A stretch of DNA of 64,000 nucleotides, from contig JAMXIF010000042.1 of the NCBI GenBank assembly GCA_028583685.1, forward strand, positions 19,335,666 to 19,399,665, in the 5' to 3' direction. This DNA comes from Petaurus breviceps papuanus (Eukaryota > Chordata > Mammalia > Diprotodontia > Petauridae). The number at the start of each line of letters is the position of its first letter. Position 1 is the stretch's first letter. Made by a program: the position numbers and the translations under genes. Below, piece by piece: positions 53,120 through 63,875 of the stretch. The notes below the pieces were generated by a model. The model was not told the DNA's origin. It saw only the letters and a program-made list of their open reading frames with translations, and searched no databases.

Positions 53120-53335
53120 AAGTTACCTGGTTACAAACCTCCATGAAGCCTTTACAGACCATTCCTGACCATAGTCTCTCCCTTCTCTGATCACAACATT
53201 TGATATATTATTATTTACTTACCATTCCTTTCTCTTTTAATTTATTATACTTATTTACTTATTATTCACTATTTACTTTCAATTCTCTTCTCTACCATTC
53301 TTTGCTTAATTTTTTTCATATATTTATTTATGCCT
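53120..53335 (+). repeat. L2-type LINE fragment
   Basis: 'aaacctccatgaagccttta', 'cagaccattcctgaccatag' and 'tctctcccttctctgatcac' match the L2 ORF2 end. An AT-rich degenerate stretch follows. Confidence 0.55.
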
Positions 53336-53639
53336 CATATGGCAAGATTGGAGTTTGTTTTTTTCTGTAGGCTGAACTAGTTTCCCTTTAAGGGGAACAA
53401 ACTGTCTTTGACATTTGGATGATCCAAAGGCTTCCTTGTTGCAGAAAAAGACCAGCCTCTAGGGATAGAGGGAAGGAAGAAGGGTTTTTCCCCCAATGTT
53501 TAAGAGGAATTTCTACTTCCTTGAGGGATATCTTTCTGAGCTAACATTGCATCCCTGAAGAATGGGATGAAGACCAAGAGTAATGTCTGATGTGAGTAAA
53601 TTTTATTCTCCTAGTTGTATAATGAACACATTTTATTTA

Positions 53640-53860
53640 TATTGCATTTATGGTCCATGAGTGTTCCATTCCATTCCAGTAACAAACCTGAATCACCACA
53701 TTGGATTGAAGTATGCCTGGTCCAAAACACTTCACCTCTACTATTTGACTGTAAGTTTCTGGAGGACAACATGGTATTTTGTCTTCCTTTGTGTTTAGCA
53801 AACACAGTGCCTTGCACATATACTGTAGATACTCAACAAATAGATTTTAATTGATAGGAA
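53640..53860 (+). repeat. L2-type LINE tail
   Basis: 'ctgtaagtttctggaggaca', 'tttagcaaacacagtgcctt' and 'actgtagatactcaacaaat' are L2 3' end words. Confidence 0.6.
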
Positions 53861-53869
53861 TCAATGTAG

Positions 53870-55300
53870 TGCCAATGATAATCTAATTAGGGAGGTGGAG
53901 GAATTTGTGGATGTAACAGGAAGCCCAGCAGCTATTAGCTACTAATAATAACTCAGTATGAGGGTTCCAATCTCTCTTTCTCTCTAAGGGACTGCCTGTA
54001 AACCATACATAAAAGTGCAGAATGTTTGGACATCTGGGGTCATGTACAACTTAGACCATTACACTATCATGGTTGGTCTCTTTTTCAGAAAGAAGGGTAA
54101 TGAGAGAACCATATGTGGCCTCATTATGGCAGAATAGCACAGCTCTAGGGAACCCCCAATTACTTAGCTTGCTTTCCTAGAAGGTCAAATTCACATATAT
54201 TGTGTTCCCCTGTGTTGTATGTTTTCTCTAGTCTTAAACTGTGCTAGTTGTTTGAGGTCTTATTTACAGAATACAGCTTAAGGTCAGGCTTTCATGAGAC
54301 TGTATTGTAAGGTCAGCAAAACTTTTGAGTTTTTACAAATTCTTTTGAGTATACCCACTGCAGATGTTATAAGCCCCTTGATGTCAGTGGTCATGAGACT
54401 TGTAACTGTCATTCCTTTTTAAAGCCAACAAGAATGCACATCATTATAAGGGGGGACTTGCCTGCTCATGCTGAGATCACACAACATTTAGATACTGTGC
54501 CTCTCTGTTCCCAGCTATGAACTGGGTGAGAGTAGCCTTCTTTGACCATTTACATAGTCAGGCGTGGCTATATCTTTAAGACTGTTCAAATTGAGACTGT
54601 CTCTCTATTTCCTCTAGGGATGAAGATAACAGTTCACCCCTAACATAGGCACCATGACCTGAACCAAGGAAACCTGGGAAATGGGCTGGGAGCATTTGTC
54701 TTATTTGCCCTACTTAGTTTCAGTGCTGGCCACCAACCTGGAATTTGAGTCAGGATTCCAGGCAGGATGAGACCACCAGCTAACTGGGAAAGAAAGCCAC
54801 CAGTCAACCTGGCAGGAAAACCTGAAGAAGCCAGAATGCCTAGGCCTCCATCTCCAGGAGGGTTTTGAATTTGGGACTAGGACTATGTTCTAAAGAAACT
54901 TAGCTAAGCTGTTCATATATGTGCTAGTGTGCCTTATGAAGTGAATATTCTGGTTTGCAAACTAATCTGACTGTCAGTAATGAAATGAGACTGAGTTTCT
55001 GGGGACCACCTGACAACTGGGCTAATGCCACCATTGAGGGACTCTCCACCCAATCTGCCTCAAGAGTATTGGAGAACCATAGGGGAGGAGTAAAATGTAA
55101 AATACTTGACCTCAAAGAGTTGGGACCAACGTGATCATTGGTACATTAGTAAGATGCTTCTAGTTTTCCAAAGATGCCTCAACTCCTTCTTATGGTTAAA
55201 CAATTCCAATCTCTTTAAATTCTCCACAGGCTCCTATTTTTTTTTAAGACAGGCAAGCATGCATACAACCGCACACATATCAAAAAACAAAACCAAAGCA
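53870..55300. other. Intronic DNA, unclassified
   Basis: About 1.4 kb with no gene. The stretch 54,100-55,090 has the look of an old repeat, but I cannot name it. Confidence 0.35.
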
Positions 55301-55309
55301 AAAAATCCA

Positions 55310-55570
55310 CTTCTTCCATGACGCCTTCCTTGCTTCTCCCAGCTAGAAATGAGCTTACTTCTGATTTAATTGGACAGTTTATGTCTTCTAAGTCTTTGGT
55401 ACTTTGGTATTTCATATTGTAATCTTTGGTATTTGACTGTGTCCTATCACACTTACTAGACTTCAAGGGAGGGACAGGGACTTATTCATCATTACATCTC
55501 TTCTAGGGTCCACCAATGTGCAATGCCCATAGTAGTAAATTAATAAATACTGGCTAAATAAATGAAATAT
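55310..55570 (+). repeat. L2-type LINE 3' end
   Basis: 'tccatgacgccttccttgct', 'actagacttcaagggaggga', 'cagggacttattcatcatta' and 'gtagtaaattaataaatact' form an L2 tail. Confidence 0.7.
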
Positions 55571-55784
55571 AAAAGTTACAACCTTTTTATACTTTTCTCA
55601 AGTCACAGAGAAAGCATATTTTTTGAGGTTCTTCCACACAAAGGATAGATGATTTTATCAGCATAGGGAGTTCTTACTGTGTAAACTCCCCATACACAGA
55701 TTTCAAATAGATAGCACAGATTTCAAATCACCTATAACTAAGTAAAAACAAATTTAAAAAACAATCTTAGATTGCTTCCTGAAA

Positions 55785-55890
55785 CATATGAATGTTAAAT
55801 AACTTTTCCAGAATCACATAGATGGTATCATAGGTCATCCCTTACTTCAAGCCCCAGAATTCTATCCACACTATGTCACACTGACTTATG
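55785..55890 (-). repeat. MIR fragment, reverse
   Basis: 'aacttttccagaatcacata' and 'gaattctatccacactatgt' are antisense MIR words, short and decayed. Confidence 0.5.
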
Positions 55891-56049
55891 AAGCTATCAT
55901 AATCAAAAGTTTAATGAAAAAAAAAATTGGTCTGGAATTGGGCAGAAGCCCAAAGTCATAGCATTTGTAGCTGAGTCTAGAGAATTTGGCTTTGTGGTTC
56001 TATTAACTATGGCAAAGTCAATTTCCATATTTATGATTTATCATCCATT

Positions 56050-56315
56050 TGAGAAGCATCATGGCAATAGTGGATGGAACACTGGATTTGAAGACAAGAA
56101 AAACCTGGGTCTGGATCCCACCTCAGACACTTAACTGCTATGGAAGCCTGCGAAGGTCATTTGACATCTCTGAAGCTTAGTTTCTTCATGTGTAAAATGA
56201 AGATAATCATAGTGTCTACCTTATACGGTCATAGTGAGGAACAAATGAGATGATTTATGGAAACACTTTGTAAACTTCAAAGTGCTATATAAATGTGAGT
56301 TATTTTAAGTGCTTG
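56050..56315 (+). repeat. MIR/THER-type SINE
   Basis: 'gaacactggatttgaagaca', 'cctgggtctggatcccacct', 'tagtttcttcatgtgtaaaa' and 'ttcaaagtgctatataaatg' in full MIR order. Confidence 0.85.
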
Positions 56316-56945
56316 TTGATTGATTGTCATTATTTATACCAAGTCATGGGCAATATTATAAGATAAAAGATAAATCCAAAAATAACTTTGCTTCTTTCAT
56401 TTGATCTTTTCCATGACTCTTCCATGAGGAGTAAATAAGATATGACTGGCTAATTCCCAGCTGTGTAAAGATTTAAATCTATGTCTGAGACTCAGCCAAT
56501 CAAATTATGTTGTAGTACAGGAGCTGGGCATGAGCACAGCACAGAAATGCAGTTACCTCTACATTATTAGCGCAAATAAAATTTACACCCACAGTTCTGA
56601 ATGCTGCATTTTCTTTTAAATCTCCCACATCAAATAGAAATATTTTGCTATGCCAATCAAATTAACCCACTGGTAGCATGTAGGAAAAAATCAATTCTAT
56701 AACAAACCTTCAAAAAGTATGGCATTTATCATGTTCAAGACAGGTTCATTCAAGTTATAAATAAATAAATGCCTTCCAACTTAGGATTTTAATTTCCTTT
56801 TTCTGGTTTTCTTGGAAAAAAAACTATCGAGTTTTCACACCAAATGGACTTTCCCCTCCTCTATAAAAATACTCAATGGATTTTTTTTAATGAACACAAA
56901 AATTTTTAAACATTTTAATACCACTGATGGTAGCTAGCCAGAAAA
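56316..56945. other. Repeat-poor intronic DNA
   Basis: No recognised repeat or gene. 56,500-56,800 ('acattattagcgcaaataaa') may be conserved non-coding DNA, but evidence is thin. Confidence 0.35.
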
Positions 56946-56949
56946 AACA

Positions 56950-57185
56950 CTGAAGAGTCAGCATGGTAACACAGAAAGAGGGCCTAGCTGAGAAATAACA
57001 ATCCCCACATTCAAATATCAGCCTGGCCATTTAATAACTAGATAGCCTCAGGTATGTCATGTGACTTCTTTGAGCCTCAGTTTCCTCATCTACAGAATGG
57101 GGGTCCTAATATCAGCACTAAGTATCTTACAGGGTTGCTATGAGGTTGAATGAAATGACATGTATGCCATCACTTCATAATAATA
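56950..57185 (+). repeat. MIR-type SINE
   Basis: 'cacattcaaatatcagcctg', 'gagcctcagtttcctcatct', 'acagaatgggggtcctaata' and 'cagggttgctatgaggttga' in order. Confidence 0.85.
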
Positions 57186-57189
57186 GCTT

Positions 57190-57500
57190 GTATATCTATA
57201 GGTCTACAAAAGTGTTTTCAATACAATTCTATGAGGCAAGTGGTTCATAGATTATAATAACAGCTTGCATTGAGCACTTTAAGGTTTATGAAGTGTTTTC
57301 CAATTTACACATGTGATATTTTACCCTCACAACAACCCCATGCAGTAGTTACTATTATTATTCTTATTTTATAGGTGAGGAAACCAAGGCGGACAAAAGC
57401 TAAGTGACTTACCAGATCACATATAGTGTCTGAGTCTGGATTCTAATTCAGGTTTCCCTATCTCTAGGTCTAGAGCTCTAGCCACTCAGCCATATTTGTG
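57190..57500 (-). repeat. MIR-type SINE, reverse
   Basis: 'accctcacaacaaccccatg', 'taggtgaggaaaccaaggcg', 'taagtgacttaccagatcac' and 'ctagagctctagccactcag' form an antisense unit. It lies head to head with the previous MIR. Confidence 0.8.
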
Positions 57501-57589
57501 TAGAACAAGAAAGGACCTCAGAGTCCATTTAGTCTAACTCCCTCATTTTATAGGCAAGGAAACTGTACTCTCAAGAAAATGGCCCCTGG

Positions 57590-58110
57590 GACACTAGACT
57601 CTGAGTGAACCCAGAATGAGGCCACCACACCACTTCTCAGATACATTCAAGGGCACCAATAGGGGCAGCATCTCCCAGAAAACAAGTCCTGCTTCTAACC
57701 CAGGCCCCATAATCATTTTAAGGGAAAGCAATTCTTGTGGAGAAGTTTCCAGCCACCACTCCCAACCTCCGATCAACTGTTCCCTATCACACAAAACAAC
57801 CAGTCAAGGTGCAGGATACTCTGAAGGAAAGACAGGAGATAGAATGTGCAGATAAGTCAGGGCACCTCAACCATGAGGGAGAACAGCCCAGGAGCCTGAA
57901 CTCAAGAACTTTGGGAACAGCAGCATTTCTCACACCAGCCCTGCTTCTAGCCTGAGCCCCACAGCCATCTCTGAGGAAAGCTATCTCTGGTCACTATGAA
58001 GAAGGGGCTCTCCAGCAACAGGTGTTGACCAACTGTGATCCACAGGCAAACAAGCCCAGGAACTTTGGGAGCAGCAGCTGATGAACATCCAAGATCATAT
58101 GCCATAAATG
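57590..58110. repeat. Diverged internal repeats, unidentified element
   Basis: 'tcctgcttctaacccaggcc' (about 57,687) recurs as 'ccctgcttctagcctgagcc' (about 57,940), about 253 bp on. 'cagcccaggagcctgaac' with 'aactttgggaacagcag' (57,887) recurs as 'aagcccaggaactttggg' (58,049). This GC-richer block resembles decayed tandem monomers, such as an L1 5' UTR or a minisatellite. Its family is not known to me. Confidence 0.5.
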
Positions 58111-58479
58111 ACATTTTAATGTTATTATTAGGCTACATTCTTGAGAAGCTAAGAGTTCTGGGTAATCTTTAAGAATAATCGCCCAAAGCCAACATTAATG
58201 TTGCCAAAAGGGGGGGGGGGAGAAAGAATAAAAAAGAAATGAAGAAAAGAGATAGTTGAAGCATTTTTTAAAATTCTTTGTAGAAAAACAAGCTGTATGT
58301 AGTAAATATTTATGATTTTGTGTGTAATCCTCTTTTTCTGTTCTCCTTTCTATATGGAAATGTTCTTTTCTTGGTTTTTAAATTCAGAATGAGAAATAAA
58401 TAAGAGTATTGGAAATGAAAAAAAATATGCTCCAGACAGGGCTTTCCTCTAACTTATCTATCAGCTAATGCATGAATTT

Positions 58480-58536
<57 letters not shown>

Positions 58537-58700
58537 CATGTGCAGTGCATTTGTATATGCGCATTGCAATACATATGCAAGTGTATATGACACACATGTA
58601 TATGTAATCTATACCTGTATGTTTCTGTATATATATGCAATGTAATGTATATACATGCATGTATATATGTGTGTGTATACACACATATTTGTATATGTGT
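58480..58700. repeat. Compound CATA/CA/TA microsatellite
   Basis: 'cata' units, then about 14 CA units, then TA, followed by a long stretch of imperfect tatg/tgta words. The Y/H/C-rich ORFs over it are artefacts. Confidence 0.92.
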
Positions 58701-58704
58701 ATGT

Positions 58705-59435
58705 ATAACAGAAATGAACCGGTACTATCCTAAACACAGTTGTGTTGGATAAAGAAAACAAATTCATTACAGGAACGGTCATTTGAGAATACAACAACTA
58801 CGAGCTAGAAAATCTGGTGGGACCCCACTGGCAAAGACTCAACAAGAATGCACAATGCTGAAAGCCCAAATGATCCACAGAGAAATTCCTTAGAGTTTAT
58901 CCAAATATCATATTCCCTTCACAAGCAAAGACATAGCAAGGTTATTTGGGCCAGGTTGTTAGCACAAGTTAAGTAAAGAGTAATCAGTTCTACTGGGAAT
59001 TAGGGGAATATTGAGGATTTGGAGAAGCCATACAAGAAAATTGAGACCTTGGAACAGATTTCTTGGGTCTCTATTGTCCATTTTTCAATCAACACAATCT
59101 CAATTTACTAAATAGTGGCCAAATCCCTCCTTTTTGTGCTGTGTAGTCCTACCCTTACTTACAAAGCAGCCCCCATACACTGAGAAATTCGAAAGGGACA
59201 GAGCTAAAGGAGAAGACTGGGTATGACCATAAAAAAAAGACAGTACTTGGCAGTGGAAGCGAGGTAGCTAGCACAAGAGTGAAGCTTCAGGGAACTGGGG
59301 TATGTCAGACCAATGGCCAAGCCTTCCCCGCTCCCCATCACATTGTGGTTTCACACTGAGCTTACAACTATTCAAACACTATATCTTTTCCATAGAAACT
59401 ATTGTTTAACCATACTTCTTCCCATTCTATAACTC
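58705..59435. other. Intronic DNA, nothing recognised
   Basis: No supported gene or repeat. Confidence 0.45.
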
Positions 59436-59439
59436 TAGA

Positions 59440-59930
59440 ATTGATTTTTTTAAGTCAAGTGTGGGAATTGACATTTGACCCTGTTAAATTACATCTTATT
59501 AATGTTATTATTATTAATTTGGCTTGTCAGCCTTCTGGCTCTGTCATCCAGTGTGTTAGCTAGTCCTACCAGCATTATACCATCTATAAATTTGATAAAT
59601 AAGCTATCCATGATTTCATATGTGTTGTTAATGAAAAATTTCCAGTAACTCAGGGCCAAGGTCAGGTCCCTAAGGCAATCTTCTAGAAATTTCCTTCCAG
59701 GTTGACTTTGTTTTATGATTTGGTTACTCATTAGGTTTTCTCATTTATTCAGTTCTGAATCACACTATCTGCAGCATCATTCAGTTGACCTCCCTCTGTC
59801 TTGTCCACAAAAATATCATGAGAGATTTTGTCAGACTTCCGTAGCACACATGTACTATGGTCTATGATAATTCCTTAATTTACCATATTAGTAACTCTAC
59901 TCAAAAAGAAATGAGTTTAGGTTGACATAA
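59440..59930 (-). repeat. L3/CR1-type LINE, reverse transcriptase fragment, reverse
   Basis: The minus strand has a frame reading 'FIKFIDGIMLVGLANTLDDR', a decayed form of the CR1/L3 F-A-D-D-T-K-L motif region that usually continues G-G-I-A-N-T-L-D-D-R. Both catalytic aspartates of the FADD box are changed here. Flanking words such as 'agggccaaggtcaggtccct' and 'tttgtcagacttccgtagca' fit the antisense ORF2. Confidence 0.78.
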
Positions 59931-59934
59931 GATG

Positions 59935-60635
59935 AAAAAAACCTTAATGGTCATTACTTCCTTTTCTAACTACTCACAAACCATCTTCTGCTTCTTGCAT
60001 TTTGCTGCTCCAGAAGACCCCCAATGTACCGTCCTGGACTTTTCCCGGTTTATATCTCTTCTCTTCCTATGATATGCCTTCCTTCTTCTACCCCAGGAAG
60101 GAATTAAGCATCTCCTGACCTGAGATTAATACATATTGGCCATGCCTTCAATAAGGAATGACAAAAGAAAGCATCCCAGTGTCAGGGCTTTGGGACATTG
60201 TGGACTAAGAAGGGAGAGACACAGTTGTTACCCTTTACAGAAGATTCCCTCTGTGTCTCCTGACATATACTGGACAGCTGAAAAGGGAAACAGGTGTTTG
60301 CAGTTCTGTTGGGGCTATGGGGGTGGGGAAAGGTGTGCATCAGCAATGAAGTAGCCTCAGGACTTGTGAATTTCCATTGGTGTCTTAGGAAACAGGCTTG
60401 AGAACTTTAAGTGCATTATCACAGAAAGGGGAACATTGTTATAGCAAGAGTATATTCAGTGTATGGGTGAGTGAATTGAGATTATGAGAAAATCAGAGCA
60501 AGTATGATGCTTATGTGTTTACAAGATATTCAAAATTTATTCTCCAAGTAAACAGCTATTTTCCTAATATGCCATGGTGAATGTGATGGATTTTGTTTTC
60601 TTTTGAAAGGATCCATAAATTAAGCCCTCATAATT
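59935..60635. other. Intronic DNA, nothing recognised
   Basis: No supported gene. A 72-codon plus-strand frame at 60,136-60,354 lacks recognisable content. Confidence 0.45.
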
Positions 60636-60639
60636 TTGG

Positions 60640-60785
60640 AAATTCAGAACTCTGCTCAAGTGAAAACATCTACATTAAACCTTTCCTGACTTCCCCACTT
60701 TTCACCTATTAGTGACCTCACCCAAAAAGTTCACCCTGCATATATTTGTATGTACTCATTATTTAAATATTGTCTCTTCTTGTAA
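60640..60785 (+). repeat. L2-type LINE fragment
   Basis: 'aaacctttcctgacttcccc' and 'gtatgtactcattatttaaa' with 'tgtctcttcttgtaagc' match L2 ORF2-end and UTR words. A MIR follows directly. Confidence 0.5.
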
Positions 60786-61000
60786 GCAACTAGATGGCAC
60801 ATAGGGCCTAAAAGACCTTAGCTCAAATCTGGCCTCTAAAACTTCCTAGCTCTGTCACCTTGGGCAAGTCACTTAACTGTTTCCTCAACTGTAAAATGGG
60901 GGTAATAGTATAACACCTACCTCCTAGAGTTCTTATGAATCTCCAGTGAGACAATATTTATCAAGCACTCAGAACAGTGCCTGGTACTTGTTAATTGAGC
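60786..61000 (+). repeat. MIR-type SINE
   Basis: 'caactagatggcacataggg', 'ctcaaatctggcctctaaaa', 'caccttgggcaagtcactta' and 'cagaacagtgcctggtact' in order. Confidence 0.85.
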
Positions 61001-61079
61001 AATACTAGAATTAATTAGGGAAGGCATTGTTAGTGAAAGAAATTCTGTTAGTAAATGTTGGGAACCTCCAATTTAAGGA

Positions 61080-61275
61080 GGAAGCCAAAGATGTCATCAT
61101 CCCTGTCCAGGGTGCAGTGCTAACATATCTCCCCATGCGCCACGCCCCCTTTTAATGTGTTGTCTTCCTCCATTAGGATGTAAGCCCCTTGAGGGAGCTT
61201 CTGTTTGTATTCCCAGCATTTCGCACAGTTCCTGGAGCATAGTAAGCACTAAATACTTGTTGACTGACTGACAAC
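61080..61275 (+). repeat. L2-type LINE tail
   Basis: 'aggatgtaagccccttgagg', 'catttcgcacagttcctgga' and 'gcatagtaagcactaaatac', ending 'ttgttgactgactgac'. Confidence 0.75.
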
Positions 61276-61289
61276 TTAATACATTAAAC

Positions 61290-62605
61290 ATGTGTCTATT
61301 GGTAGTCTACTGTGCTTCTTATACTTCCATTAGGTTGTGGGGGAACTCAATTGAAACTGCTCTCTCCAAACTTGCCACTGATCTCTCAGTTGCCAAGTCT
61401 AACATGCTGTTCTCCGCCCTCATCTGCCTTGACCTCTCTGAAGCCTTGGACACTCACTCACCATTCCTCCTCTCTGTAGCTTCTTGTGGCATTGCTCTTT
61501 TCTGGTTCTCCTCTGATCTGATCACTTTTTCTCCATTTCTTTTCCTGGATCTAAATACAGAACACCCCACGAACTGCGGGGGTCACCCCAGACTCTGCCC
61601 TGGGCCGCCTTCTCTCCTCCCTCTATACTATTTGGCTTGGTCAGATCACCAGCTCCTGTGGATTCAATTAACATCTGTAGGTAGATTCTTAGATCTACTT
61701 ACCCAGGCTTAACTTCTTCTTCTCACCTCCAGTATCACATCACACCCGACATCTACAGCTGGATGCAGCTCCCATAGGCATCTTAAACTCCACACATCCC
61801 AAACTGAATTCCTTGTCTTTCCATAAAATCTCCCCATTTCCCAACTTTCCTACTATTGTTGAAGGTGCTACCATCCTCTCACTCACCTACGCCTGCAACG
61901 TAGGCATCATCCTTGACACACAGTCTCTCACTCTCTGTCTCTCTGGTCTCTCTGTCTCTGTCTCTGTCTGTCTGTCTTTCTGTCTGTCTCTGTCTCTCTC
62001 TCTGTCTCTGTCTCCACCTCTCTCTCTGTCTCTGTCTCTCTCTCTCTCTGTCTTCCTCTCTGTCTTTCTGTCTCTGTCTCTCTGTCTCTGTCTCTCTGTC
62101 TCTCTCTGCCTCTCTCTGTCTCTGTCTCTCCCCTTCAGTCCCACATGTTCCACCCTCTCTCTACTCCATAAACTCCAGTGGTTCCCTATTATCTCCAGGA
62201 TCAAACATTAAAATCCCATTTGCCTCTTAAGTCCTTCATAACCTGGCCCCTTCCTACCTTTCCAGTCTCCTTACAACTCGCTGCTTTACAATTACTCAAG
62301 GCTCAAGTGATACTGACTCCCTTTGTGTTCCTTACATAGGCACTATCTTGTAATACCAAGATTTTCACCGGCTATCTCCCATGCCTGGAAGGCTCTTCTC
62401 CCTTGTCTCTGCCTTCTGGCTTTCTTCAAGTTTCAGCTAAAATTCCACATTCTATGAGAAGCTTTACCAGTCCTCTTTAATGCTAGTTCTGTATATATCT
62501 TCTTTATATACAATTGTTTACATGTTATTGCCTTCACTGGATTGTAAGGGGACTATTTTTTTTTGCCTTTGTATACCGTGTTTAGCACAGTACCTAGCTT
62601 AATTA
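61290..62605 (+). repeat. L2-type LINE, long 3' portion with an internal TCTG-type array
   Basis: ORF2 end in sense: 'gaaactgctctctccaaact', 'catctgccttgacctctctg', 'aagccttggacactcactca', 'ctcccataggcatcttaaac' and 'cataacctggccccttccta', then a tail with 'ggattgtaaggggac' and 'tttagcacagtacctagctt'. Stops and shifts break the frames. A pyrimidine repeat occupies 61,922-62,130, in the middle of the element. Confidence 0.85.
61922..62130. repeat. TCTG/TC pyrimidine repeat
   Basis: About 210 bp of 'tctgtc' and 'tctctg' units, almost pure pyrimidine apart from G. Long open frames on both strands (Leu/Ser-rich and Arg/Asp/Glu-rich) are artefacts of the period. Confidence 0.97.
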
Positions 62606-62644
62606 GGGCATGCTTGTTGTTAACTTGACAAAGAAAGTTGAAGG

Positions 62645-62835
62645 CATGTACACTGAGACTATGTTCTCCTTTGAAGAGATAAGAGATGTGCCCTTTGAAA
62701 TCAGAGGCCCTGGGTTCAAATTTCCACTTTACTATATACTACCTATATGCCACTTAACTTCGCTGGTACTAGGTTTCATCATTTTTAAAAATGAATGAAT
62801 TGGGCTAGATAAACTCAGTGGCCTCTTATAATTCT
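62645..62835 (+). repeat. MIR/THER-type SINE
   Basis: 'gaaatcagaggccctgggtt', 'caaatttccactttactata' and 'gaatgaattgggctagataa' follow a decayed MIR/THER unit. Confidence 0.65.
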
Positions 62836-62879
62836 TCATCTCCTGCCTCAATTCATAGGAGTGAAAAAAAATAAAGAAC

Positions 62880-63390
62880 AATATATGACAGGTATGACCA
62901 ACCCCCTAGCTGGTGCCAATCAAACAATCAGACACCATTGCTTTCTCTCCTCACCATTAAAGCCATTACTAGGAGGCTTCCTTCTCCTCAGCCTGTCCTT
63001 TTGAGCCAGCCACAGAAGGAAGACAACATGTGCCAGGGTGACTGGCAAACAACAGAAGCAGAATTTGTCTTCTGTAAAATAGCTCACAGCTCCGCAGGCT
63101 GATGGCCCGGTGTCGCTTCTACAGCTTCAGCAGCCACAGTGGCATCGTCTTGAAGAATTTCAATAAGGCCTTGTGCTTGAAAATACCCTTGTGAAAACTT
63201 CCCATGCTAAACAATGGCATCACAGGTGTCCCCAGCCCCAAGCAAAACCAATACATAAAAATCTAAATTGACAAAAATAAATCATGAGTGACTTTACAAA
63301 AAGATGCACCACAGGAGTCCTTTTAAATAGCCAGCTCCCTCGGCACATTTCAAAACATGATTTGGTTTATAAAAATAAAATTGTTATGCA
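62880..63390. other. Repeat-poor block, candidate conserved non-coding DNA
   Basis: About 500 bp without repeats. At 63,103-63,195 an ATG frame of about 31 codons with near-coding texture ('atggcccggtgtcgcttcta') runs to a stop, and the opposite strand is open there too. No splice sites or known protein match. More likely conserved regulatory DNA than an exon. Confidence 0.35.
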
Positions 63391-63394
63391 CCTT

Positions 63395-63630
63395 AAGAGG
63401 TAGTAGAAAGTGGAAAGGGAGCTTGGGGTTTGGAGACATGGGGTTCCTCTCTTCCCTCTGATGCTAATTTGCTGTGGGTCCTTGGGCAAGTTATCTGACA
63501 TTTTGGACCCTCAGTTTCTTCATCTGTAAAAGGGGCATAATTTTCACCTCAAAGAATTATTGTCAATAATGGATGCGAAAGCACTTTGTAACTATAGAAT
63601 ACAGTCTATCAATTCAAGTTATAAAAATGA
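63395..63630 (+). repeat. MIR-type SINE
   Basis: 'gtagtagaaagtggaaaggg', 'gtgggtccttgggcaagtta', 'tcagtttcttcatctgtaaa' and 'atgcgaaagcactttgtaac' in order. Confidence 0.85.
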
Positions 63631-63718
63631 TGACTTTCTATTTCAAGGACCCATTATATCAGCCATACTGGCATAGTCCATGTGGTTCATAAGCTGTAAT
63701 GGACAAGTTTCATGAGCA

Positions 63719-63740
63719 ACCAAAACAAAACAAAACAAAA
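63719..63740. repeat. CAAAA short tandem repeat
   Basis: Four 'caaaa' units. Confidence 0.8.
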
Positions 63741-63804
63741 TCATGATCTGGTGACTAACTCACTAGTGGTGATGGTAGTGAACCTTTTTTCCTAGATTAG
63801 TATA

Positions 63805-63817
63805 TACATATACACAA

Positions 63818-63873
<56 letters not shown>

Positions 63874-63875
63874 AT
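63805..63875. repeat. CA array followed by TG array (inverted repeat)
   Basis: A CA run, a central 'catatatatg' and a TG run of similar length form a near-perfect palindrome able to form a hairpin or Z-DNA. Confidence 0.95.

Noticed and set aside
61813-62230. Leu/Ser-rich and Arg/Asp/Glu-rich proteins of 105-140 residues
   Set aside because: Frames through a TCTG array inside an L2 copy.
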